From positions 1 to 45,497 of the forward strand of contig DUDC01000335.1 of NCBI GenBank assembly GCA_012959465.1: a DNA stretch of 45,497 nucleotides, written 5' to 3'. Positions 8,190 to 16,982 of the stretch are shown here, in pieces; position 1 is the first letter of the stretch, and each line of letters opens with the position of its first letter. The notes under the pieces were generated by a model, which did no database searches, had not been told where the DNA came from, and was given only the letters and a program-made list of their open reading frames with translations. The DNA is from Planctomycetaceae bacterium (GTDB lineage Bacteria > Planctomycetota > Planctomycetia > Pirellulales > Pirellulaceae). The translations under genes and the position numbers were made by a program.

Positions 8190-9284
8190 TCAGTCTTGGC
8201 GATCTAGGGAAATGCAGGTGACCCACCACGGTTGTTTCCCGGCAACAACTTTCTGTGTCGCCTTTAGGTGCCCGGCATTGCCAATCGTGTAAACCTGAAG
8301 GTTGCCTGAACTTTGCCCGGCGGCGATCAAATGGTCGCCGCGGGGGTCGATCGCAAAACCTCGCGGTACTTCTTCGGTGGCGAATTGACCGAGAGGTTTT
8401 AGCAATCCGTCGGATTCAATTCGGTAGCCAGCGATGCTGTTGTGGCCGCGATTGGACGCATATAGGAAACGGCCATCATTGGTCATCGCCAAACGGGCAC
8501 ACGAATTGTTTCCTGTGAAATCGGTTGGAAGAGTGGAAACCGTTTGTTTGGCAGATAGTTGCCCGGTTGCGGCGTTCCATCGAAACGCGGTGACACTGCT
8601 GCCCTGTTCGTTGTCCGCATAGACAATGGGGAGTTTTCGGTGAAACACGACGTGTCGAGGACCCGTGTTCAGTCCGGTCTGAAGGCGATCTGGCGTGCAT
8701 GCGGTCAGCGTTCCCACCGCCGCATTCCAGCGAAATTGGAAAATCGCATTCGGGCCAGTATGCGGGACCAGGACAAATTTGTTGCTGGGGTCGATGGCAA
8801 CCGCGTGAGCCTTCTCAGCCGTGTCGTACCAGCGGACGTTCGTTAGGATCTCGCCTTTGTCACTCAACCGATGAACCGCCACTTTACCTGCTCGATAATA
8901 TGCTGAGAGCAAGAATCGTCCACCGGGATCGACTTCCACGTAAGCCGGGTCCTCATAAACGGCCACATCTGACTGCAGCTTCAGTGTTCCGTCGGACATC
9001 ACCTGAAAGCTGAGCAACCGGCCCTCTCCCCGCACGGCCAAGTAGAAGATTTTGCGTCGTGGCTCGAACACACTTCCGCCAGGGGAATCTGTGACTTTTA
9101 CTTCCTGGACCGACGGCCCGAGCTTGCCGTTGGCGAGTCGGTAGACAACAACCTTTTGTTCTCCGGCCAATGAGACGTAGGTATAGGTGTCGCCGAACGA
9201 CAGCGAATGTTGCGTCGCCAAAAGGATGAAGATGACGAACAATGGACCGGAAAGGTGTCGGGAGGTCTTGTAGACATTCATCAT
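8190..9284 (-). CDS. lactonase-family seven-bladed beta-propeller, exported
   Basis: A 364-residue protein of the 6-phosphogluconolactonase/muconate lactonase-like (Pgl) propeller family. The first 30 residues are a signal sequence (FVIFILLATQHSLSFGD). Repeated blades read YVSLAGEQKVVVYRLANGKLG, AYYRAGKVAVHRLSDKGEI, YADNEQGSSVTAFRWNAATGQL, YASNRGHNSIAGYRIESDGLL and AAGQSSGNLQVYTI. TGPRHVVFH resembles the conserved GPRH segment of YbhE/Pgl. Because it is exported, a role in the cytoplasmic pentose phosphate pathway is unlikely; sugar-lactone hydrolysis in the envelope is an inference. It is convergent with the sulfatase. Confidence 0.85.
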   Translation of the reverse strand: MMNVYKTSRHLSGPLFVIFILLATQHSLSFGDTYTYVSLAGEQKVVVYRLANGKLGPSVQEVKVTDSPGGSVFEPRRKIFYLAVRGEGRLLSFQVMSDGTLKLQSDVAVYEDPAYVEVDPGGRFLLSAYYRAGKVAVHRLSDKGEILTNVRWYDTAEKAHAVAIDPSNKFVLVPHTGPNAIFQFRWNAAVGTLTACTPDRLQTGLNTGPRHVVFHRKLPIVYADNEQGSSVTAFRWNAATGQLSAKQTVSTLPTDFTGNNSCARLAMTNDGRFLYASNRGHNSIAGYRIESDGLLKPLGQFATEEVPRGFAIDPRGDHLIAAGQSSGNLQVYTIGNAGHLKATQKVVAGKQPWWVTCISLDRQD

Positions 9285-9339
9285 TCTTTACCAGCTGGAG
9301 AGTTTGATTTGGACTGATACGGGTGCCGCATCATTCGGC

Positions 9340-10956
9340 CTAATCGGTTGTCCATTGATAATCGCGGAATTGCTCGCGGAGCGTGAGTTTGCTGATCTTG
9401 CCTGTCGCGGTCAGAGGAATGTCGTCGACGAACACGACATTGTCGGGAAGCCACCACTTGGCAACTCGACTCTTGAGGAAGTCGAGTAGATCATTGGACG
9501 ATGGTTCGCATCCGTCCAGTAACTTGACGATCATCAAGGGACGTTCTTCCCATGTTGGATGGTGGCATCCAATCACTGCGGCCATCGCGACCATCGAATG
9601 TTCCATCATGGCGTTTTCCAGGTCGACGGAACTGATCCACTCTCCACCTGATTTAATCAAGTCCTTTGCCCGATCGGTAATTTGCATGTACCCGTGTTCG
9701 TCGATCGTGGCGATGTCACCCGTGTCGAACCAACCCTCTGCGTCCAGTGCATCGTGGTCGTCCTTGTAATACCGCTTAACGATCCAGGGACCTTTGACGA
9801 GCAACCGGCCGAAGGTTCCCCCATCATGTGGAAGTTCGGATCCATCGTCGTCTACGATCTTCATCCAGACGCCGAATGGAGGAATGCCCTGTTTAAGGCG
9901 GACATCGACTTGCTGTTCGTAGCTTAGCTCTTTCATGAAGGGCCTCAAACGGCATGCCGACCCGATCGGACTCATCTCGGTCATACCCCAACCGTGGATC
10001 ACGGTTACGCCGTAATCCAGGTCAAAGGCCTCAATTAGGTTGCGAGGTACGGCCGATCCTCCAATCGTCACCTCGTTGAGGTGAGGAAGTTTCAACTCAT
10101 GCTCTTGAAGATGAGACAACAACATATTCCAAACAGTTGGCACAGCAGCTGACAACGTCACTTGCTCGCCGTTGAGCAACTCGTAAATGCTCTCGCCGTC
10201 CAGTTGGGCACCGGGCAGCACCAGTTTGGCCCCAACCATCGGACAGGAATAGTTGAGCCCCCAACTATTGGCGTGAAACATCGGTACTACAAGCAAGACC
10301 GAGTCACTACACGATGGTCCAATAACGTCCTTGCCGTTGATCGCATTGGCGTGTAGGAAATTTGACCGATGGGTGTAAAGAACGCCCTTGGGATTGCCTG
10401 TTGTGCCAGATGTGTAGCACAAGGAGGAAGGTGTTTCCTCCGGGAACGACGGCCATTCAAAATCCTCCGACTCGTCAACAATCAAGGATTCAAAATCGAG
10501 CGCATTGTGGAGTTCTGTTTGGGGCATGTGCGCTCTGTCGGTGAGCACAATGTACGTTTCGACCGTCGGTAACTTATGTTGCAATCGTTCAATCATGGGA
10601 ACAAAAAGAGTGTCGAGTAACAGAACCTTGTCCTCAGCGTGGTTCACTATGTACTCGATTTGCGGTTCGAACAGGCGTGGATTAATGGTGTGGCAGATCG
10701 CTCCCTGACCGGCGATCGCGTACCACGCTTCTAAGTGCCGGTCGGTGTTCCAGGCAAGCGTGCCGATTCGATCGCCAAATTCAACACCGAGTTTCTTCAA
10801 CGCATTCGCCAGCTTCTTGGTCCGTCTTAACGCATCCGCGTACGTATAACGTTCTATGGTTCCATCTTCCACGCGGCGTGTGACGACTTCCACACGGCCG
10901 TGAAATCGCGCTGCGTGCTCCAAAACGTGCGCCAAGTTTAGTGGATCGGCTTGCAA
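9340..10956 (-). CDS. long-chain fatty acid-CoA ligase (AMP-binding enzyme)
   Basis: A 538-residue member of the ANL superfamily that activates a carboxylic acid to acyl-AMP and then acyl-CoA. The P-loop YTSGTTGNPKG is at residues 181-191. Other signatures: VIHGWGMTEMSP (A5-type), GWFDTGDIATIDEHGYMQITDRAKDLIKSGGEWIS (A7-A8) and the C-terminal lysine segment PLTATGKISKLTLRE (A10). The sequence is close to medium/long-chain ligases of the AlkK/FadD3 kind; the exact chain length cannot be read. The start is a TTG with GAGG about 9 nt upstream. No cofactor genes for beta-oxidation lie nearby. Confidence 0.92.
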   Translation of the reverse strand: MQADPLNLAHVLEHAARFHGRVEVVTRRVEDGTIERYTYADALRRTKKLANALKKLGVEFGDRIGTLAWNTDRHLEAWYAIAGQGAICHTINPRLFEPQIEYIVNHAEDKVLLLDTLFVPMIERLQHKLPTVETYIVLTDRAHMPQTELHNALDFESLIVDESEDFEWPSFPEETPSSLCYTSGTTGNPKGVLYTHRSNFLHANAINGKDVIGPSCSDSVLLVVPMFHANSWGLNYSCPMVGAKLVLPGAQLDGESIYELLNGEQVTLSAAVPTVWNMLLSHLQEHELKLPHLNEVTIGGSAVPRNLIEAFDLDYGVTVIHGWGMTEMSPIGSACRLRPFMKELSYEQQVDVRLKQGIPPFGVWMKIVDDDGSELPHDGGTFGRLLVKGPWIVKRYYKDDHDALDAEGWFDTGDIATIDEHGYMQITDRAKDLIKSGGEWISSVDLENAMMEHSMVAMAAVIGCHHPTWEERPLMIVKLLDGCEPSSNDLLDFLKSRVAKWWLPDNVVFVDDIPLTATGKISKLTLREQFRDYQWTTD

Positions 10957-11050
10957 GGGCGAGTACCTCGTGTCTGTGGTTGATTCGCGTGAATCTACCG
11001 ATTAGTTTTAGCTGCGGCAACAAAACGACAGGCCGTGTGCACGACCCTAG

Positions 11051-12250
11051 CTACACTAATGATTGTATCGCCACGATTTGATCCGCGACCAGACGGGCGT
11101 CGTCTCGATCGATACAAAGCGGGTTGACAACTAAGATGCCCTCGTGGAGCCGACCGTGCCCAACGTAGATCGGCGGTGTTCCGTTGCGCAATTGCCGACA
11201 CAGTGCAAAAGCCGCTTGAGGATCGCGTTGAGGAACGGCAAGTTCCAGGGTTGGCCAGCTTTCGCCATCATCCGGGTCACGGATTTGGCATTCGATCGTC
11301 GTCTTCTGCAATTGGTCGACGATTGTTTGTAACCGCTCGCGTTGTTCGACTCGTTCACTATCGTAGGCTCCTCCGGCAAACAGGTCGAGTGCCACGAGCA
11401 ACGCGACGATTTCCTCTTTCGAGACCTTGAGTCCACGTCCGATCCCATGCCGAGGGTGTCCGGTGAGTTTTTTACGATCGATCAGTTCTGCTGGCGGGTC
11501 CCAGAGTTGGAAATGGTCGTCCATGTCCAACATCTGCAACGCAGCTGCAGAGATCCACCGTCGGCGGCCGCAAAGGACTCCCGTCGACTGAGGTCCACGG
11601 ATGGCCTTGCCACCACTGAAGGCAACGAGATCGGCACCGCTGGCCGGGATATCGCGAAGATTGCTTCGCGGAGGTAGTTCGCCAGCCGCGTCGACGATGA
11701 CCGGCAACGAGTGACCACGAGCCATTTCGATGACCTCGTTGAGAGGTGGAGCGCTGTGACGGGAAAAGCAGTAGAGTATCCCGGCAGTTCGCTCTCCGAT
11801 TGCCGCTTCGTATTCCCAAGTTTCCGTCCGTCGCACTCCCGCATTGGAGACAATTTCATTAAATCCTACCTCGACCAATGTTGCCCCGGCAGCCCGCACT
11901 GCGTGATCGTATCCGCTGCGTTGCTCCCTCGCCATGATGAACTCGTTGGCATACCCACTGGTTTGTGGCAACCGTTCCATCCGACCTAGATCGTGATCAG
12001 TCATGATGGCCGCGGCAGCAAGCGTCAAGGCGGCCGCGGCGCCAGATGTGACCAACGCGGCTTCCGTTCCCGTGTGCCCGGCAATCCGCTTGGAAGCTGC
12101 CGCCTGCAGTTGTTCCAGCGACACCCAATGACCGGCCCCTTCGATGAATGCATCCAACACAGCTGCCGGCATGGGAGCTCCACCCAGGCGGGTCACCGTT
12201 CCGCAGGCGTTGATGATGCGCGGTACGCCCAGTTGTTCGTAAATAGTCAT
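11051..12250 (-). CDS. SelA-like PLP-dependent enzyme (DgaE-type lyase family)
   Basis: A 399-residue fold-type I PLP enzyme similar to selenocysteine synthase (SelA) but more like its catabolic relatives such as D-glucosaminate-6-phosphate ammonia-lyase. Visible are IINACGTVTRLGGAPMP at the N-terminus, ALVTSGAAAAL (phosphate-binding region), PVIVDAAGELPP (Asp contacting the pyridine nitrogen) and FSGGKAIRGPQSTG with K215 as the likely Schiff-base lysine. No selenocysteine machinery (selB, selC) is in the window and the SelA N-terminal tRNA-binding domain is absent, so tRNA-Ser is an unlikely substrate. It is divergent from the D-aminoacylase; together they suggest elimination or racemisation of a D-amino acid. 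Confidence 0.8.
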   Translation of the reverse strand: MTIYEQLGVPRIINACGTVTRLGGAPMPAAVLDAFIEGAGHWVSLEQLQAAASKRIAGHTGTEAALVTSGAAAALTLAAAAIMTDHDLGRMERLPQTSGYANEFIMAREQRSGYDHAVRAAGATLVEVGFNEIVSNAGVRRTETWEYEAAIGERTAGILYCFSRHSAPPLNEVIEMARGHSLPVIVDAAGELPPRSNLRDIPASGADLVAFSGGKAIRGPQSTGVLCGRRRWISAAALQMLDMDDHFQLWDPPAELIDRKKLTGHPRHGIGRGLKVSKEEIVALLVALDLFAGGAYDSERVEQRERLQTIVDQLQKTTIECQIRDPDDGESWPTLELAVPQRDPQAAFALCRQLRNGTPPIYVGHGRLHEGILVVNPLCIDRDDARLVADQIVAIQSLV

Positions 12251-12509
12251 AAAACCTTCATCTCAACAACTATCGTCCACCAAGTGCTCTTACTCGGTAT
12301 CGGATCGTCGATTTTTCGTGCCAGGGGATGTAGGATCACAATTCGCATTGGGTCGTGGACCGAGGTAGGTTACGTAAATAAAAGTGCTTTACTAAAGCTG
12401 TTGATATCTGACGATGAATGCGGTGAATCGATGACTTCAACATGCGCATTGTGAAGTAGTTTGTTGTGAAGTGAAACTCCACTGAAGGAAAACGTACGGG
12501 ACGTAACTT

Positions 12510-14117
12510 ATGAAGAGCTTCAATGTTGTGATGTTTCTTAATGGTTGTGCCGCCTGGGTATTGCTCATGCTGGTTCACACTCCGTCGATCGCGGACGAAC
12601 CGGTAGAGACTCAAGCGATCGCCGTCGACGTTTTGCTGCGGAATGGGATGATCATGGATGGCACCGGAAATCCACCTGTTCGCGGTGATATTGGCATCGT
12701 CGACAACAGGATCGTGGCTCTGGGCGATTTTACGGCGAAAGTGAGTGCGGCGATCGTTCTGGACTGTGAGGGCCTGATAATCTCACCCGGATTCATCGAC
12801 CTTCACAGCCATAGTGATTCGTCAATTTTGAATCCGTTAACACGAAGCAACATGAATTTCCTGCGGCAGGGATGTACGACGGTTGTGACGGGCAACTGCG
12901 GCGGCGGGCCAATTGAAGTAAAGGACTACTATGATCAAATCGACCAACTTGGCGCCGGAACGAACGTCATGCATTTGATTCCGCAAGGGTCCGTACGTCG
13001 GGCCGTCTTGGGTACGTCGCGACGTGCGCCCAACGAAGATGAGAAGAAACGGATGCTCGACATCGTTGAGTCGGGGATGAGCGCGGGGGCCTGGGGAATG
13101 TCGACCGGATTGATCTATGTTCCCAGCAGCTACGCGGATACCGATGAATTAGTTAGCCTGGCCGAGGTTGTCGCGCGCCATCGTGGAGTTTATGTCAGCC
13201 ACATGCGAGGCGAGGGCACGGTGTTGCTGGACTCGGTGGACGAGCTCCTGGAGATCGGTCAACGCGCTGGCCTGCCGGTTCACGCATCCCACTTTAAGGC
13301 GTCCGGCGAGGATGCATGGGGACTGGTTCGAGCGGCGGCGGAGAAAATGACGCGAGCGCGCGCTGCTGGGCAAATCGTGACGGCTGATCAATACCCCTAT
13401 ATCGCTAGTAGTACGTCGTTGTCAGCTACTCTGGTTCCAACCTGGGCTCGAGAGGGCGGCAAGTCGGCGATGGTAAAGCGTTTGCAAGGCGTCGAGCACG
13501 GCCCTGAGTTGCGCGAGAGGATCGACCGGACTCTGCAAAAAAGGGATGGCGGTCGCGCCATTCGAATTGCTCGCTATCCAAAACGGCCAGAATGGGTTGG
13601 CCGCGACTTGGGATCGATCGCTAGTGCGGAGCAGAAGTCACCGCTCGACATCGCGATGACGATCTTGACGACTGGCGGTGCGTCGATTGTCAACTTCAGC
13701 ATGAGCGAGGAGGACGTACGTTTTGTCATGCAAGTTCCCTGGGTCGCTACTGCCTCTGACGGTCGAGCAACCCGCCCCGGCACCGACAAGCCCCACCCGC
13801 GGTTTTATGGCACGTTTCCCCGCAAGATCGGCCATTACGCCGTACGCGAGAAGGTGATTTCAGTCGAGGCCGCCGTCTATTCTGCGACACAGCTACCCGC
13901 CAAAATTCTCGGTCTAACCGATCGAGGACAGCTCAAAGTCGGGGCGATTGCCGACATCGTCATTTGGCATCGGAACGAGTTTGTGGATCGTGCAACTTTT
14001 GCAAACCCTCATCAATACGCCACGGGCTTGCAGCACTGCCTGGTCAACGGCACACTCGCCATTCGAGATGGCGAGGCGACAGGAGCTTTGGCCGGGAAGA
14101 GCATCCGAAAGAAATAG
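12510..14117 (+). CDS. N-acyl-D-amino-acid deacylase (D-aminoacylase), exported
   Basis: A 535-residue amidohydrolase-superfamily enzyme that removes the acyl group from N-acyl-D-amino acids. An N-terminal signal-like segment (VVMFLNGCAAWVLLMLVHTPSIAD) precedes VDVLLRNGMIMDGTGNPP, the usual start of the composite beta-domain. GFIDLHSHSD provides H99 and H101; GNCG (C130) matches the metal-ligand cysteine of D-aminoacylases; HASHFKASG, ASDGRATRPG and HPRFYGTFPR are further family motifs. The family is zinc-dependent. Natural substrates may come from peptidoglycan or D-amino-acid-containing peptides. It is divergent from the SelA-like gene across 259 bp. Confidence 0.92.
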   Translation: MKSFNVVMFLNGCAAWVLLMLVHTPSIADEPVETQAIAVDVLLRNGMIMDGTGNPPVRGDIGIVDNRIVALGDFTAKVSAAIVLDCEGLIISPGFIDLHSHSDSSILNPLTRSNMNFLRQGCTTVVTGNCGGGPIEVKDYYDQIDQLGAGTNVMHLIPQGSVRRAVLGTSRRAPNEDEKKRMLDIVESGMSAGAWGMSTGLIYVPSSYADTDELVSLAEVVARHRGVYVSHMRGEGTVLLDSVDELLEIGQRAGLPVHASHFKASGEDAWGLVRAAAEKMTRARAAGQIVTADQYPYIASSTSLSATLVPTWAREGGKSAMVKRLQGVEHGPELRERIDRTLQKRDGGRAIRIARYPKRPEWVGRDLGSIASAEQKSPLDIAMTILTTGGASIVNFSMSEEDVRFVMQVPWVATASDGRATRPGTDKPHPRFYGTFPRKIGHYAVREKVISVEAAVYSATQLPAKILGLTDRGQLKVGAIADIVIWHRNEFVDRATFANPHQYATGLQHCLVNGTLAIRDGEATGALAGKSIRKK

Positions 14118-14128
14118 GGGCTATCGCA

Positions 14129-15445
14129 TCATTTGCCCAACTTCCGGATGGAGATCTTTCGAAACATGACGGGATCTTGATGTCCGGCGAATCCAAAATA
14201 ACCGTTCTTGATGTTCTTTCCTGGGTGTGCGGCATTACTCTTGTATTCGGTGATTTTGGCGAGATCGGTATCTAGGATCACCGTGCCATTTAATTCGACT
14301 TTAATTGTCGAACCATTGACCGTTACCTGTTGATAATTCCACTGCCCTGTCGGTCGCAGGTAGCCACGTGCCGCCGCCGCCATCCCGTAGGCAGAACCGT
14401 GATACTGTCGCGAATCCAGAGTGGAATATTTTTCCGCGTCGTTGTCTAGAACTTGAAGTTCGCACATCCCAACATAGGCTGCGTTGCCGGAACCTGGGTA
14501 ACGAATCGCCAGCCCGTTGTTTCCCCCAGTCGGCAGTTTAAACTCTAGTCGAACCACGAAGTCATCGTACTTTTCGCTTGTATGTAGTACCCCGCCCTGC
14601 CCTGGCTTGCAGACGATGGCGCCGTCGCGAACCTGGTACTTGTCGGCGGCTCCGGCCCAACCGGAAAGGTCCACGCCGTTGAATACCGAGGTAAATCCGT
14701 CGGCTTTATCATCGCCGCGCAGCAGTTGGTTAGCTTCGTCGGCCGATATTTCGCGAAGGTGGATGTTGCGCCAGCGAATCTCACCTCCGTGCGTCTGAAG
14801 GTGAATCGGGCCTCGGGCAACCATTGGTTTCGTTCCATTCTTGTCCCAGTAATTCTCCATAATCGCGTTGTCGACGACTAACTTGTCGTTGAGCCATACC
14901 GAAGTGCGGCTGCCAAGTTGGCGAATGCGAAAATGGTTCCATTGACCAAACGACTTATCGGCCAACACCAACGGATTTTTCGCGACTGATTTAGAACTGT
15001 TATTAAACAGGCCGCCCGATCCTTTGTCGGCGCCTCGACCCCATTTCCCTCCTTCTTTGGTGTAGTCCCAGATCTGAACTTGCGGATTTCCACGTAGATA
15101 AATGCCACTGTCGGCTTTCGCCACGGTTTTATAATCGATGAGAAATTCGATGTCGCCGTATTCTTTCGCGGTCGTTGCGTAGGGTCCATGTCCATCGTTG
15201 ACGAGTTCGTCGCCCTCCACCGTCCAATGGGCTTTGAACTCGTCTTGTTGGGCCGCGATGACCGCTGCCGTCTCACCATCTTTGGCTTTCGCCGTCGTGT
15301 GCGGATTGTTACCGTACCAACCATCCAGATTCTTGCCATTGAAAATGGGTGTGAATCCTTCCGGTATCTCTTTTTCTGCACACCGCGCCGAAAGCCCGAT
15401 TGACAACAAGATGCACGTCGCCTGACAAAGTAGCGTTTTTTTCAT
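14129..15445 (-). CDS. tandem DUF1080 (3-keto-disaccharide hydrolase-like) protein
   Basis: A 438-residue exported protein with two DUF1080 domains. The signal peptide ends near LSARCA. Domain 1 (about 28-230) starts with FTPIFNGKNLDGWYG and contains DSGIYLRGNPQVQIWD. Domain 2 (about 250-436) starts with FTSVFNGVDLSGWAG and contains NNGLAIRYPGSG with CELQVLDND. DUF1080 is a jelly-roll fold related to concanavalin-like lectins and family 16-type glycosidases; some members hydrolyse 3-keto-glycosides. It is very common in Planctomycetes and usually secreted. The stop lies 11 nt from the convergent D-aminoacylase stop. Confidence 0.9.
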   Translation of the reverse strand: MKKTLLCQATCILLSIGLSARCAEKEIPEGFTPIFNGKNLDGWYGNNPHTTAKAKDGETAAVIAAQQDEFKAHWTVEGDELVNDGHGPYATTAKEYGDIEFLIDYKTVAKADSGIYLRGNPQVQIWDYTKEGGKWGRGADKGSGGLFNNSSKSVAKNPLVLADKSFGQWNHFRIRQLGSRTSVWLNDKLVVDNAIMENYWDKNGTKPMVARGPIHLQTHGGEIRWRNIHLREISADEANQLLRGDDKADGFTSVFNGVDLSGWAGAADKYQVRDGAIVCKPGQGGVLHTSEKYDDFVVRLEFKLPTGGNNGLAIRYPGSGNAAYVGMCELQVLDNDAEKYSTLDSRQYHGSAYGMAAAARGYLRPTGQWNYQQVTVNGSTIKVELNGTVILDTDLAKITEYKSNAAHPGKNIKNGYFGFAGHQDPVMFRKISIRKLGK

Positions 15446-15616
15446 GGTGAGCTCACGAGTATTTCTAGTTCGCAGAAACTGACATTTCGGGGGGTCGCAT
15501 TATTGTGATGTCCAGAGTGGCCGCACGCAAGTTTTGGCCGGCATTTGAGCCGCAGACGCTGCCTCGGGTTCTTGAAATCACGCGTTTGGACAAGATCCCG
15601 ACGTAGCGAGTTCGGC

Positions 15617-16948
15617 TCACTCGGCCTCGGCAATGCAATAGAGGAATCGTTCGCCGCGCAGAATCAACTGGTTGCCGACCAATGCGGCACTGGCGTTGAA
15701 GCGGTCATTGAGAATATTGGTTGCCAGCACTTCCGGTGTTTCCGAGTGGCGAAGGACAATTGTCGCGCCGAACCGATCGGTGATGTAGACGCGTCCGTCG
15801 GCGGCAACTGGCGAAGCATAGATGTTGCGGATGCCGTCGAGGCGGAACGGGCCCAACGGTTCTTCGCCCGTCTTTGCATCCAGCTTCGTCAGGATGCTCT
15901 GGTAGTGTCTAAGGTAGTAGAGTGCGCCGCGATAGAGCAGCGGCGAGGGAACGTATGGTGTGCGTTGATACCGCCGCCATACGACTTGCTTGGAATTGCT
16001 AACATCACCACGGGCTCCATCCAATCTGATGGCAAGAATGGACTGGGTCTCATAGCTGCTTCCAGCGATTACCAGATCCTCGGTCGCAACTGGGGAGGAG
16101 ACGATGTTGCGGCTCATGCCCCCGCACTCCCAAATGATACGACCGTCTTCGAGGTCGTAGGCGGTAATCCGCCGAGTGCCGCTGATGACAACCAGCTTCC
16201 GGCCCTCATGTTGGACAACGATCGGGGTCGCCCAACTTGTCACTTCATCGCGTGGGACTCGCCATTTTTCTTTTCCCGTCCGTGTGTCGAAGACGACAAC
16301 AAACGAATTCTCTTCGTGATCCCAATTCACAACTAGTGAATCACCCGACAACGCTGGTGATGCACCTTCGCCGTGACCGTGACGCGTATGCATTTTCCCC
16401 AGCTGCTTAGACCAGAGGACCTTGCCGTCCATATCGAGACAAAAGAGACCGTTGGATCCGAAAAAGGCGTAAACGCGTTCGCCATCGGTCGTCGCGGATG
16501 CCGAAGCCAGGCTACCGGTGTAGTGTCCGCCTTCGTGAGGGATCGCGGTATGGACTTTCGTTTGCCAGCGGATCCGGCCCGTGTCGCGATCGACGGAGAG
16601 TACGTCGAATTGAAATTTGTGTGTAACGGGCGAATTGTCGTGAGAACCGGGCCGGTTATCAAGCCTCGGCTCAAACGGCTGCCCGATCGCAATGGCCGTG
16701 GTGAGAAAAATCTGCTTTCCCCAGACGACCGGACTCGAATTTCCATGACCAGGAAGTGGGACTTTCCATTGAATATTTGTTTTTTCATCCCACTCAATTG
16801 GCGGCTTCGCCGTGTTCGAAGCACCGGTGGCCAACGGACCTCGCCACTGATACCAGCTGTCAATTTCCTCAGCGAATATCGGACTGTTGGAGAGAGAGTA
16901 GGGCAGCCACAATGCGAGCAGGAGCAAGAGGCGTGGTCGGCCGTTCAT
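15617..16948 (-). CDS. PQQ-like (BamB-type) beta-propeller protein, exported
   Basis: An 8-bladed-type propeller with PQQ/pyrrolo-quinoline repeats. Blades show the W-motif spacing and phrases such as DSWYQWRGPLATGASN (typical Planctomycete opening), NIQWKVPLPGHGNSSPVVWG, FCLDMDGKVLWSKQL, VVFDTRTGKEKWRVP, ITAYDLEDGRIIWECGG and LTKLDAKTGEEPLG. It most likely acts as an extracytoplasmic binding or scaffold protein; no dehydrogenase active site is seen. I place the start at the ATG at 16948, which has GAGGG 8 nt upstream and directly opens a signal peptide (MNGRPRLLLLLALWLP); an in-frame TTG lies 24 nt further up. It begins 34 nt after the S41 protease stop, in a run with folC. Confidence 0.88.
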   Translation of the reverse strand: MNGRPRLLLLLALWLPYSLSNSPIFAEEIDSWYQWRGPLATGASNTAKPPIEWDEKTNIQWKVPLPGHGNSSPVVWGKQIFLTTAIAIGQPFEPRLDNRPGSHDNSPVTHKFQFDVLSVDRDTGRIRWQTKVHTAIPHEGGHYTGSLASASATTDGERVYAFFGSNGLFCLDMDGKVLWSKQLGKMHTRHGHGEGASPALSGDSLVVNWDHEENSFVVVFDTRTGKEKWRVPRDEVTSWATPIVVQHEGRKLVVISGTRRITAYDLEDGRIIWECGGMSRNIVSSPVATEDLVIAGSSYETQSILAIRLDGARGDVSNSKQVVWRRYQRTPYVPSPLLYRGALYYLRHYQSILTKLDAKTGEEPLGPFRLDGIRNIYASPVAADGRVYITDRFGATIVLRHSETPEVLATNILNDRFNASAALVGNQLILRGERFLYCIAEAE

Positions 16949-16982
16949 CGAATAGACCCTCACCGCTATCAAGATTGGGAAA

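Noticed and set aside
11051..12250. Selenocysteine synthase proper
   Set aside because: The N-terminal tRNA-binding part is missing and no selB, selD or tRNA-Sec is near; the catabolic lyase branch fits better.
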